From JAVBUP01 sp031555175 (GTDB lineage: Bacteria; Bacillota_I; Bacilli_A; Erysipelotrichales; Coprobacillaceae): 45,444 bases of DNA. How positions within the stretch are numbered: the stretch's first letter is position 1; each line of letters opens with the position of its first letter. This document shows positions 38,546-45,444 of the stretch, piece by piece. The translations under genes and the position numbers were made by a program. The stretch is from the NCBI GenBank assembly GCA_031555175.1, contig JAVBUP010000011.1, positions 1 through 45,444 of the forward strand, written 5' to 3'. Under the pieces are notes generated by a model, which saw only the letters and a program-made list of their open reading frames with translations, did not search any database and was not told the origin of the DNA.

Positions 38546-40213
38546 TTATACCTCAATATTTTTTATTTTTTTATCTGCAAGACTCAAGCATAATTTGTAT
38601 GTTATAACTAATAAGCCAAGTACTAATACACTTAATATTATGGCAGCTACCATATAATTAGAACCAAACATAAATCCAAATACTGCTACCATCATCCCTA
38701 AAGCCATAGTTGGCAACATAAGTAAAATAAGATTCATATTGTTTTTTACAGCATGTGTCTCATCGGACCAATTCAGTTTTGGTCTAAGAATATCAATTAT
38801 CATCCCAATTTGATTTATTACTAACATTATTCCTAGTGATAAAATAATCGCAACAGCTGAAAACAATATATCTGTCTTGAGCATTACTAATACAACAATT
38901 AGCATTGGCAAAACACCAAATATTGAAATAGTAGCTCCTGTTAATAACTTAGCCATAATTTGTGTTCTATAAGCTATAGGCATTGATTTACTAAATGCGA
39001 ATCCTTGCCCTTCTCGAGATATTGCTGTTACAGTAACTGAGTTCATAGCTGAGAAGAATAATATAATTCCAACAATAATGAATAATAATTCTCCATAAAA
39101 AGATGATATATCAAACCCAACAAACATATTAATTAACTCATCAATACCTTGTTTTCCGCTTCCAAGCATAGAAATGATGAAGATAATCGGCACCATAACT
39201 ACAACTAATACACAATTTAATAAATATACTGGTGTTCTAAATAGAATTTTCATTTCTTTACTGAATAATGTAAACAGAACACCTTTAGATTTCTTATCAA
39301 AACTTTTTTCATTTAGTTTAGTACGCTTAGATGATGACTCAGACATTCTCATTACAACCGTGAAGTAAAATGCTTTACTAAGCCATAATACTAGTACTAC
39401 TACCGCAGCATTAATTGCAATAAAAATGATTAACGATAAGACATTCCCAGATAGAGCTTCTACCATAAATGTATTAGCTGGAAAAATAGTATTCATAACT
39501 TTTATTAAAGCATTAGAATCTGACATCAATGATGCAAAAAACTCTAACGGAGCTATACTTGTCATTGCTCCTTGGATTGTAAAATTGATTCCTAATGAAA
39601 TAACAATCGCTGATATACTACTCAACATCATAAAGAAATCTTTATTTCTAAAGAATGTCGTATAACGCATCAACACTAAATTCAATGTGTAAGCATAAAT
39701 TAATGGTAGGAACGGCATAAAAATGAATGCTACTAATCCCATTAAATAGAAAGCAATACCAGAGCCATCTTTTAAACCATAGCTTATAAACATTGGTATT
39801 AATATAATAGCTTCAAATAAATACTCATACACTAATGATACAATAAACTTAGCCGATACTATTTCTGTTGGTTTTACTGGTAAACATAATAATTGATCAA
39901 CATCATTTGAAAAGAAGAATACTCCAGGGACAGTAAGCAATGCAAAGAAAAATACTACAAAGCAAACAATTAATAGCCCTAAATAAAGAACAAATGACTG
40001 TTGCCCTAGTTGTGAGAACATGTCATATCCCTCAGCTGTCATAAAAAAGCTTAAGCCAGCGAACACAACACCTACATATAAGAATAAAACACCAAGTCCA
40101 ATTATAGTCCATATACTATTTTTCTTTTGGTTCTTATCGTTTTTTTTCTTCATGGTTTCCATCCCATTATTGGATTTTAAAAGAGTTTTTGTTAATGATA
40201 TAAATTTATTCAT
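38546..40213 (-). CDS. Large ABC-2-type exporter permease
   Basis: A 555-residue membrane protein with about 12 segments, roughly two ABC-2 halves. VDQLLCLPVKPTEIVSAKFI and SREGQGFAFSKSMPIAYRTQ are the matching loops of each half, both with the 'LP(V/I)....(I/Q)...K' pattern seen in this type of permease. It forms a unit with the ATPase upstream; its ATG overlaps that gene's stop by eight bases (ATGAATAA). There is no clear binding site of its own, so translation is probably coupled. The substrate is unknown; relatives export peptides or lipids. Confidence 0.82.
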   Translation of the reverse strand: MNKFISLTKTLLKSNNGMETMKKKNDKNQKKNSIWTIIGLGVLFLYVGVVFAGLSFFMTAEGYDMFSQLGQQSFVLYLGLLIVCFVVFFFALLTVPGVFFFSNDVDQLLCLPVKPTEIVSAKFIVSLVYEYLFEAIILIPMFISYGLKDGSGIAFYLMGLVAFIFMPFLPLIYAYTLNLVLMRYTTFFRNKDFFMMLSSISAIVISLGINFTIQGAMTSIAPLEFFASLMSDSNALIKVMNTIFPANTFMVEALSGNVLSLIIFIAINAAVVVLVLWLSKAFYFTVVMRMSESSSKRTKLNEKSFDKKSKGVLFTLFSKEMKILFRTPVYLLNCVLVVVMVPIIFIISMLGSGKQGIDELINMFVGFDISSFYGELLFIIVGIILFFSAMNSVTVTAISREGQGFAFSKSMPIAYRTQIMAKLLTGATISIFGVLPMLIVVLVMLKTDILFSAVAIILSLGIMLVINQIGMIIDILRPKLNWSDETHAVKNNMNLILLMLPTMALGMMVAVFGFMFGSNYMVAAIILSVLVLGLLVITYKLCLSLADKKIKNIEV

Positions 40214-40928
40214 TGATAATCGCCAAGAAAATATCTTCTAGTGATGATATATTTGAATATTTATTTTTTAACTCTTCTAAAGTACCACAGAATAAAATCT
40301 TTCCTTTATTAATAATTGCAACTAAATCACATAATTTCTCCGCTACATCAAGAACATGTGTCGAAAAGAATACAGTGTTATTTCTTCTAACATGTTCTTT
40401 CATCATTTCTTTCAATTCATGACTAGATCTTGGATCAAGTCCCATTAATGGTTCATCAAGAATCCAAACATTTGGATTATGCAATAAAGCACCCATGATC
40501 ATGATTTTTTGTCTCATCCCATGAGAGTATCCCTTAATTTTATCATTTAGTGCACTTTCCATTTCAAAGCGTTTAGCTAAATCTTGGATGCGACTTGCTC
40601 TGTCTTCATTGGGTACTTCATAAATATCACCCATGAAATTTAAAAATTCAATTCCTTTTAGTCGTAAGAAAACATCAGAATTATCTGATACAAAAGCAAA
40701 TTGCTTCTTTGCTTCTACAGCATCCTTATCAATATCAAAACCATTGATTGTAATGCTCCCGTTATCTGGAGCTAAAATACCAGTTAACATTTTTAAAGTT
40801 GTTGTCTTACCAGCACCATTTAAGCCAATGAACCCTACAATCTTTCCATCAGGTACAACTAGACTTAGATCATCAACTGCTTTTAATGTTTGATTATAAG
40901 TCTTAGATACATTTTTAAACTCAATCAT
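40206..40928 (-). CDS. ABC exporter ATPase
   Basis: A 240-residue ATPase: Walker A GFIGLNGAGKTTTLKML, Q-loop region AFVSDNSDVFLRLKG, a signature-like stretch KGYSHGMRQKIMIMGALLHN, Walker B VWILDEPLMGLDPRSSHE, H-loop FFSTHVLDVAEKL. The signature Ser-His-Gly-Met replaces LSGGQ, a form common in ABC-2 export ATPases. AAGGGGGT lies 10 bases before the ATG. Works with the permease at 38546. Confidence 0.9.
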   Translation of the reverse strand: MIEFKNVSKTYNQTLKAVDDLSLVVPDGKIVGFIGLNGAGKTTTLKMLTGILAPDNGSITINGFDIDKDAVEAKKQFAFVSDNSDVFLRLKGIEFLNFMGDIYEVPNEDRASRIQDLAKRFEMESALNDKIKGYSHGMRQKIMIMGALLHNPNVWILDEPLMGLDPRSSHELKEMMKEHVRRNNTVFFSTHVLDVAEKLCDLVAIINKGKILFCGTLEELKNKYSNISSLEDIFLAIINE

Positions 40929-40990
40929 TTTACTACTACCCCCTTTAACACAATAATTATAAACTTAGAGAGCTTAAAAATCAAATAACA

Positions 40991-41314
40991 TCAAAAGTAT
41001 TTGTTCATTAGTTCAACTTTTTCAGCGACAACTTCTAGCATTTGAACATTTTGTTTGTCTGGAGATTCATAAAAGCGACTTTGTAGTCTTCCTTTAATAC
41101 ACAACATGTCGCCTACATTGCATAGATTACAACATGTTTCTGCAACTCCTCTCCATAAAATACAATGGATAAAATCACTTTCATATACGCCGACATTATT
41201 TCTAAATGGTCTTTTTACTTCAAGTATTATATTAGCCACTTTATTACCATTCATTGTCTCATTTAAGACTGGTTTAGATAATATCTTTCCCATAACTATT
41301 ACTTCATTTAGCAT
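40991..41314 (-). CDS. ssb: Single-stranded DNA-binding protein, short form
   Basis: A 107-residue OB-fold protein: NEVIVMGKILSKPVLNETMN, NIILEVKRPFRN, ESDFIHCILWRGVAETC and GDMLCIKGRLQSRFYESPD. This is a bacterial SSB fold without the acidic C-terminal tail that recruits partner proteins, resembling SsbB-type or plasmid/phage SSBs. It is therefore unlikely to be the main replication SSB. AAGGAG precedes the ATG. It stands alone, divergent from the germination operon. Confidence 0.85.
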   Translation of the reverse strand: MLNEVIVMGKILSKPVLNETMNGNKVANIILEVKRPFRNNVGVYESDFIHCILWRGVAETCCNLCNVGDMLCIKGRLQSRFYESPDKQNVQMLEVVAEKVELMNKYF

Positions 41315-41506
41315 TATAAATCACTCCTTGTATATATAGCCTACATTTATTTCTACATCTAGTCAAAAGGCTAATTTTCAAAATTATATAGAGCAATTTT
41401 TACATATTTTTTAATATTCCAATGTTTTTTACTCATTTAATAACAATATTCTAAAAATTGGTTTATTTAAGCTTTTTTCAGTAAACAATTAAATTGGTGA
41501 TTAAAA

Positions 41507-42607
41507 ATGGACAAATATACTCGAAATAGTTTTGGCTTTCTAAATATCGCAGCATTAACTGGTTTATACTTCAGCAATCGTATTTTAATTCGTATTCTTT
41601 TTCAAAGCGCAGGAAAACTCAGCTATATATTTGCGCTACTAAATGCCTTTACTCTTATCTCTCTAACTCCATATATACATAAAAAAATTAGACATATGAA
41701 GAAGGAGCCACTAGAAGTAATTGCGAGAAATACTGGCCATGAAAAACTATTTAAGTTTTCAAAAATTCTTATAACATTCTATTTAATCTATCGTATTTAT
41801 CTAACAATACTAACAGCTGCAGGATTTTCAGTTGTTAATCTATTGCCACGAACACCACCATGGATGATTATTACAATCATTTTTATATTTGTAATATACA
41901 CTTTGCATGATGGCATCGATTCACTCCTTAGAACATCTAATATCTTTTTAATCTTCGTGATCATTCAATTCTTTATTTATATATTCTTTGATAAATCATT
42001 TTTATCTTTATTTACTTTGATCCCTATGGAGGGTCAATTTCCAAAAAGTGTGATTGGCAGTATAGCAGTTAGTGCTATGATGATTCTAGATTGGTTTCTC
42101 TTATTTTATTACATTGATTTAGCGAATGATGAGATCAAACCAAAAGAACTAAATATTCGCGCTTTCATACATTCCATAATTATTTTTATCGACTGCATTT
42201 GGGTAGTGAGTAAATTTGGGTTACTGATAGATAAGATACCATTCATTTATTATGAATCATGGAAACTTATCAGTTTTGGTAAGTATCTTGAATATGCCGA
42301 GTATATCGCTTCATCATATTGGGTTATAAATGGAGTTATAAACACTGCCATTACTTTCTTTATACTCGCTCGCATTTGGCATTTCAAGTTTAAAGGCATG
42401 ATTGCAATATCAGTTATCTTTACAATTATATTTAGTTTACAGTTTAATCATATTTATACTATTGCTCTTGGCGAAAATATCTTTCTCTATCTAGCGTTAG
42501 CTACTTTATTAGGATCTGTAATAATTAACAATTATCTTATAAAAAAAGGAAAGGAGAAAAAAGATGCAACTAGAAAACCTGTTAACACACTATCAACAAG
42601 TGAGTGA
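41507..42607 (+). CDS. GerB-family germinant receptor membrane subunit
   Basis: A 366-residue, about 10-segment protein of the spore germination GerB/GerKB family (amino acid-polyamine transporter fold). The sequence has HDGIDSLLRTSNIFLIFVII, the family's mid-protein 'YG......R.s..~l' text, and SIAVSAMMILDWFLLFYY. In sporeformers this subunit binds the germinant in the spore inner membrane, together with GerA and GerC proteins. It is first in the operon, which is not the usual A-B-C order. GGTGA precedes the ATG by eight bases. Expression would be expected in the forespore (sigma G); I could not identify a clear sigma-G promoter. Confidence 0.87.
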   Translation: MDKYTRNSFGFLNIAALTGLYFSNRILIRILFQSAGKLSYIFALLNAFTLISLTPYIHKKIRHMKKEPLEVIARNTGHEKLFKFSKILITFYLIYRIYLTILTAAGFSVVNLLPRTPPWMIITIIFIFVIYTLHDGIDSLLRTSNIFLIFVIIQFFIYIFFDKSFLSLFTLIPMEGQFPKSVIGSIAVSAMMILDWFLLFYYIDLANDEIKPKELNIRAFIHSIIIFIDCIWVVSKFGLLIDKIPFIYYESWKLISFGKYLEYAEYIASSYWVINGVINTAITFFILARIWHFKFKGMIAISVIFTIIFSLQFNHIYTIALGENIFLYLALATLLGSVIINNYLIKKGKEKKDATRKPVNTLSTSE

Positions 42608-43970
42608 TGTTCTACATAAAACATTATCTTATCGTAACCAAAATATCGAAATATTCTTTAGCCCTGGATTATGTAATGTACGAGAACTAGATGACTTTAT
42701 TATCCCACGCCTTGAAGATAGTTTAAAAAAAGAATCGATATCATTAGAAAATGATAGTTCACTATTTCTTGAATTATTTGATAAAAAGAGTTTAGAAGAA
42801 GTAGATAACTATATTTTTATGGGTTATATTGTCTTATTGTATGAAGAAAAACTCTATCGTTTGAATCTAGCTGATGTACCTAAACGTGATCCAGAGCAAT
42901 CAATTATTGATATCACTATATCTGGACCACGTGATAGTTTTGTAGAAGATATCGATACTAATATGGCTTTAATCAGAAAAAGAATAAAATCAGCTACGCT
43001 CAAAAGTGAACCTTTTACAATTGGACGCCGTTCACAAACTAGAGTTAAACTATTATATATTGATGATATTACCAATGATGTATTATTATCCCGTGTTAGA
43101 AATCACATCTCAAAAATAGACATAGATGCAGTAGCTAGTGCCAGTCAATTTAGAAATGCAATAGCCACTAAAAAAACGTCTATTTTCCCCACGCTTACTT
43201 ATACAACTAGACCAGACTATTGTGTGACCAGTTTACTAAATGGCCGTGTGTGTATCTTAGTCGATAATATTAACTCTGCTGCTATTGCTCCTGTAACACT
43301 GTCTTTTTTTACTAACTTCTCAGACGATGTCAGTGATAATTACGTAACGACCATTTTTAATCGAACATTATATATGACTTCGTTATTCATCTCACTGTTT
43401 CTAATGAGCTTCTTACTAGCTATTTACTCATATGACCCACAATTAATCCCATTCACTTTCTTATCCAATATTATCGCTAGTAGGAAAGGTGTTATCGTTC
43501 CAGTAGATTTAGAAATACTTTTAGCTACTTTCCTTTTTGAAGTATTCCGGGCCGCCGGAACACGACTACCAGCTGGAATTTCATCTACGTTATTAGTTAT
43601 TGGGGGAATACTACTAGGACAAATCACTATTTCCAGTGGACTTATTGGGCCAGATATTATGTTTTTCTCTGCTCTTTCAATTATTTGTACCTATACTATT
43701 TCCAATAATGTCTCCTTTAATGGGAGTATTGCCATTATAAAAATGATTGTATTTGCCCTAGCCTGGTGTTTTGGGTTATTTGGATTTATTTGTTCATTCT
43801 TATTCTTCGTTATTTATATGGCAAATCTAAAATCTTATGGTGTCCCAATTCTAACTCCAGTCAGTCCCTTTATTCTGACAGATGCTATCCGCGCATTCCT
43901 ACCAAGAAGTATGATTAAAAAAGAAAAAAGACCTACTTACCTAAATACAAAGGATAAGAAAGTCTCATGA
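42564..43970 (+). CDS. GerA-family germinant receptor subunit
   Basis: A 468-residue protein: an N-terminal soluble part (1-270) with ISGPRDSFVEDIDTNMALIR and KSEPFTIGRRSQTRVKLLYI, then about five membrane segments with FEVFRAAGTRLPAGISSTLL and the following VIGGILLGQ. These are the hallmark regions of GerAA/GerKA proteins, which form ion-conducting oligomers in germinant receptors. Its start lies 44 bases inside the gerB-like gene, with GGAG seven bases before the ATG, so the overlap is genuine. Confidence 0.92.
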   Translation: MQLENLLTHYQQVSDVLHKTLSYRNQNIEIFFSPGLCNVRELDDFIIPRLEDSLKKESISLENDSSLFLELFDKKSLEEVDNYIFMGYIVLLYEEKLYRLNLADVPKRDPEQSIIDITISGPRDSFVEDIDTNMALIRKRIKSATLKSEPFTIGRRSQTRVKLLYIDDITNDVLLSRVRNHISKIDIDAVASASQFRNAIATKKTSIFPTLTYTTRPDYCVTSLLNGRVCILVDNINSAAIAPVTLSFFTNFSDDVSDNYVTTIFNRTLYMTSLFISLFLMSFLLAIYSYDPQLIPFTFLSNIIASRKGVIVPVDLEILLATFLFEVFRAAGTRLPAGISSTLLVIGGILLGQITISSGLIGPDIMFFSALSIICTYTISNNVSFNGSIAIIKMIVFALAWCFGLFGFICSFLFFVIYMANLKSYGVPILTPVSPFILTDAIRAFLPRSMIKKEKRPTYLNTKDKKVS

Positions 43971-45070
43971 AAAAACTAATACTATGTCTTTTTTTAATCA
44001 TCCCTAGTGCTTGTTATGACAAAAAAGAATTACTAGACTTGGTATTTCCTATCTCAATTGGCATTGAATATAAAGATGACCAATATCTAGTTACTATCCA
44101 ATTTATGAATTTATCATCCCAGTCCCTAGTTGGAAATGAATCATCTTTTTCTGAAGAGCAATATGAAATAGCTACAGGAGATGGATTTAGTATAGAAAAT
44201 TGTATTTATGAAATAGCAAATGCCTTGCGTTCACAAATTAGTCTCACTCATGTTAATTCTATTATCATAGGTCAGGGTACACTAGATAAGAATATTCTTG
44301 ATAATATAACTAATTATTTAATGTATAACGCAGAAATTCGTCCAACTACGAATATTTTCTATACTAATACAGATGTAAAAGAAATATACACTGTCACTGC
44401 TCATTTAAATAAAACACCGTATTATTCACTTGTTAATGCTGCTGACTTCTCTAGTCTTAATCCCTTAGCTGCCTCACCAAATATTCTTAACTTTGTTAGA
44501 TACTACCATGAAAGAGATATAATTAGTAGTATGCCAGTATTGTCTGTAAGCGATGAAATAATTTCAACTGTAGGCAAGGAAAAAAAGGAAAAGAATTATT
44601 TTGATGTTGAATCGGTATTATTTGTAACTGGTGATGAGTTTTATAAAGAACTTGATATTAAAGAACTTGATGGCATTGCTTGGACTTCATCACGAACTGT
44701 AGACTATTTTCATTCATTTGTAATTAATGATGATACTATCGATATTAAAGTAGAGAAATTACATTCTAAAATTGAGTTCAATCGCGAAAATAACCAATTT
44801 ATTGTCTCTTCTAAAATTCATTTAACTGTATTACGTTCCTCAAAAGAAACAAATTTAGAAGATCTAGAACAAATCATTACTAAACATTTAGATGAAGATG
44901 TTATTAAAACATATAGATATGCTTTGAGCCAAGGTGTTGACGTCTACGGACTCAATGGAATGTCCACTAGATTTTATCAAACTAACGTAGATTTAAATCA
45001 ATATAGCCTAGTTTCTGATATTTCAATTAACCTAGAATTAGGAAGTTTATATTTGTATCCACAAGAATAA
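43967..45070 (+). CDS. Ger(x)C-family germinant receptor lipoprotein
   Basis: A 367-residue lipoprotein. The signal KKLILCLFLIIPSAC ends in a lipobox cysteine (C16), followed by YDKKELLDLVFPISIGIEY, the typical GerC start. Further family text includes SLTHVNSIIIGQGTL and the C-terminal YRYALSQGVDVYGLNGMSTR. It would sit on the outer face of the spore inner membrane next to the A and B subunits. It starts in the stop of the GerA-like gene (ATGA). Confidence 0.92.
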   Translation: MKKLILCLFLIIPSACYDKKELLDLVFPISIGIEYKDDQYLVTIQFMNLSSQSLVGNESSFSEEQYEIATGDGFSIENCIYEIANALRSQISLTHVNSIIIGQGTLDKNILDNITNYLMYNAEIRPTTNIFYTNTDVKEIYTVTAHLNKTPYYSLVNAADFSSLNPLAASPNILNFVRYYHERDIISSMPVLSVSDEIISTVGKEKKEKNYFDVESVLFVTGDEFYKELDIKELDGIAWTSSRTVDYFHSFVINDDTIDIKVEKLHSKIEFNRENNQFIVSSKIHLTVLRSSKETNLEDLEQIITKHLDEDVIKTYRYALSQGVDVYGLNGMSTRFYQTNVDLNQYSLVSDISINLELGSLYLYPQE

Positions 45071-45100
45071 AAATAGACAATCACAAAGGTGGGGTTCAAT

Positions 45101-45140
45101 AAAGAAGGTTTGAGATTATATAACATCTCAAACCTTCTTT
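45101..45140. terminator. Terminator of the germination operon (bidirectional)
   Basis: A perfect 16-base inverted repeat AAAGAAGGTTTGAGAT / ATCTCAAACCTTCTTT with an eight-base loop, between convergent genes ending at 45070 and 45171. Confidence 0.88.
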
Positions 45141-45170
45141 ATACACAAAATGCTTATACTACGAAACTGA

Positions 45171-45444
45171 TTATAAGATCATTTCAAATTCGATTTCGTG
45201 TAACGCAGGGATATCATTATCTCCGACAAGCGGGATAGTTGGATTTAATTTCCTTGAATAATCAAGTTCATTCCACCTAACATCGCACATTATAAAACCA
45301 CGCCGCTGATAAAAACGAAAAGCGTGAGAGTTGTCATTTGTCGTTTGCAAATAGATTCGTGTACAGTTTTTGGTATGTGCAAGTTCTTCAACCTTTTTTA
45401 TCAGTGCAGTACCTACACCAATACTTTGCTGTATTGATTCAATA
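45171..45444 (-). CDS. GNAT acetyltransferase, C-terminal part (runs off the window)
   Basis: An open frame from the right edge encodes SIGVGTALIKKVEELAHT (acetyl-CoA-binding loop region) and TTNDNSHAFRFYQRRGFIM, a classic GNAT C-terminal half, and ends EIEFEMIL. The N-terminal part lies outside the window. Codon use here is visibly richer in G and C (GCG, CGG, CCG) than in the neighbours. Confidence 0.8.
   Translation of the reverse strand, partial: IESIQQSIGVGTALIKKVEELAHTKNCTRIYLQTTNDNSHAFRFYQRRGFIMCDVRWNELDYSRKLNPTIPLVGDNDIPALHEIEFEMIL

Noticed and set aside
38425..38607. 60-codon plus-strand open frame rich in Tyr, Phe and Cys
   Set aside because: It is the reverse complement of the lysine riboswitch and of the end of the ABC permease gene; no ribosome binding site.
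1..45444. CRISPR array, insertion sequence, transposase, integrase or rRNA
   Set aside because: No regularly spaced direct repeats, no transposase or recombinase motif and no rRNA-like sequence were seen by eye.

Overview
The window is a low-GC (roughly one third G+C by eye), spore-forming Firmicute chromosome segment. The evidence is AT-rich codon use with TGA read as stop, strong AGGAGG-type ribosome binding sites, many U-tailed hairpin terminators, a GerA/GerB/GerC-type germinant receptor operon, a lysine riboswitch and a yybP-ykoY manganese riboswitch. I cannot name the genus. Most of the segment looks chromosomal (uvrC, alr, two tRNAs, ssb-like gene, transporters), interrupted by accessory islands. 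I saw no integrase, transposase, rRNA or CRISPR array.

Layout. 1-7.8 kb (mostly minus strand): a ferritin/VIT metal exporter, a Cof-type HAD phosphatase coupled to an acetyltransferase with an RNA polymerase alpha-CTD-like tail, a phage-type AAA+ ATPase with an unknown partner, and a ROK regulator followed by a tandem PHP phosphoesterase. 8.0-12.2 kb: the most interesting locus. It holds an MFS exporter, an HxlR regulator, an unannotated 55-residue peptide with two CGSACG blocks, a radical SAM/SPASM enzyme, a nitroreductase and a flavin-reductase-fold protein. I read it as an 'ACGX'-type RiPP-like modified-peptide system. 12.2-18 kb: a MATE exporter, then a Mn-riboswitch operon of P-type ATPase plus AI-2E-family transporter. 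18-24.9 kb: a second HxlR/flavin reductase pair, an isochorismatase/LUD operon facing a WYL regulator, a C39-like protein, an orphan YqaJ-tail-like protein, a second MFS exporter and an esterase. 25-30.8 kb: a beta-propeller lipoprotein, then a very AT-rich ABC exporter with a truncated radical SAM tail, a broken cysteine-rich gene, a Fic protein and tRNA-Glu/tRNA-Asn. A partial copy of the tRNA-Glu 3' end lies at the broken edge of the radical SAM gene. 30.8-41.3 kb: an ion-transporter-superfamily permease, alr-uvrC, flavodoxin, a lysine ABC importer under an L-box, an ABC-2 exporter and an SSB. 41.5-45.1 kb: the germinant receptor operon, then a partial GNAT gene at the edge.

How they work together. 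Three promoters (the MFS gene at 8046, the peptide operon at 9760, the flavin reductase at 18471) carry near-identical 11-mers AGTGC(G/C)T(A/T)CTT at almost the same distance from the -10. This suggests one HxlR-type regulon joining the peptide system, its putative exporter and a second flavoprotein. Separately, the MATE gene and the second MFS gene share a MerR-type promoter (19-bp spacer with a TAGAGTTAACTCTA-like palindrome) although no MerR gene is in the window, so a distant regulator probably controls both exporters.
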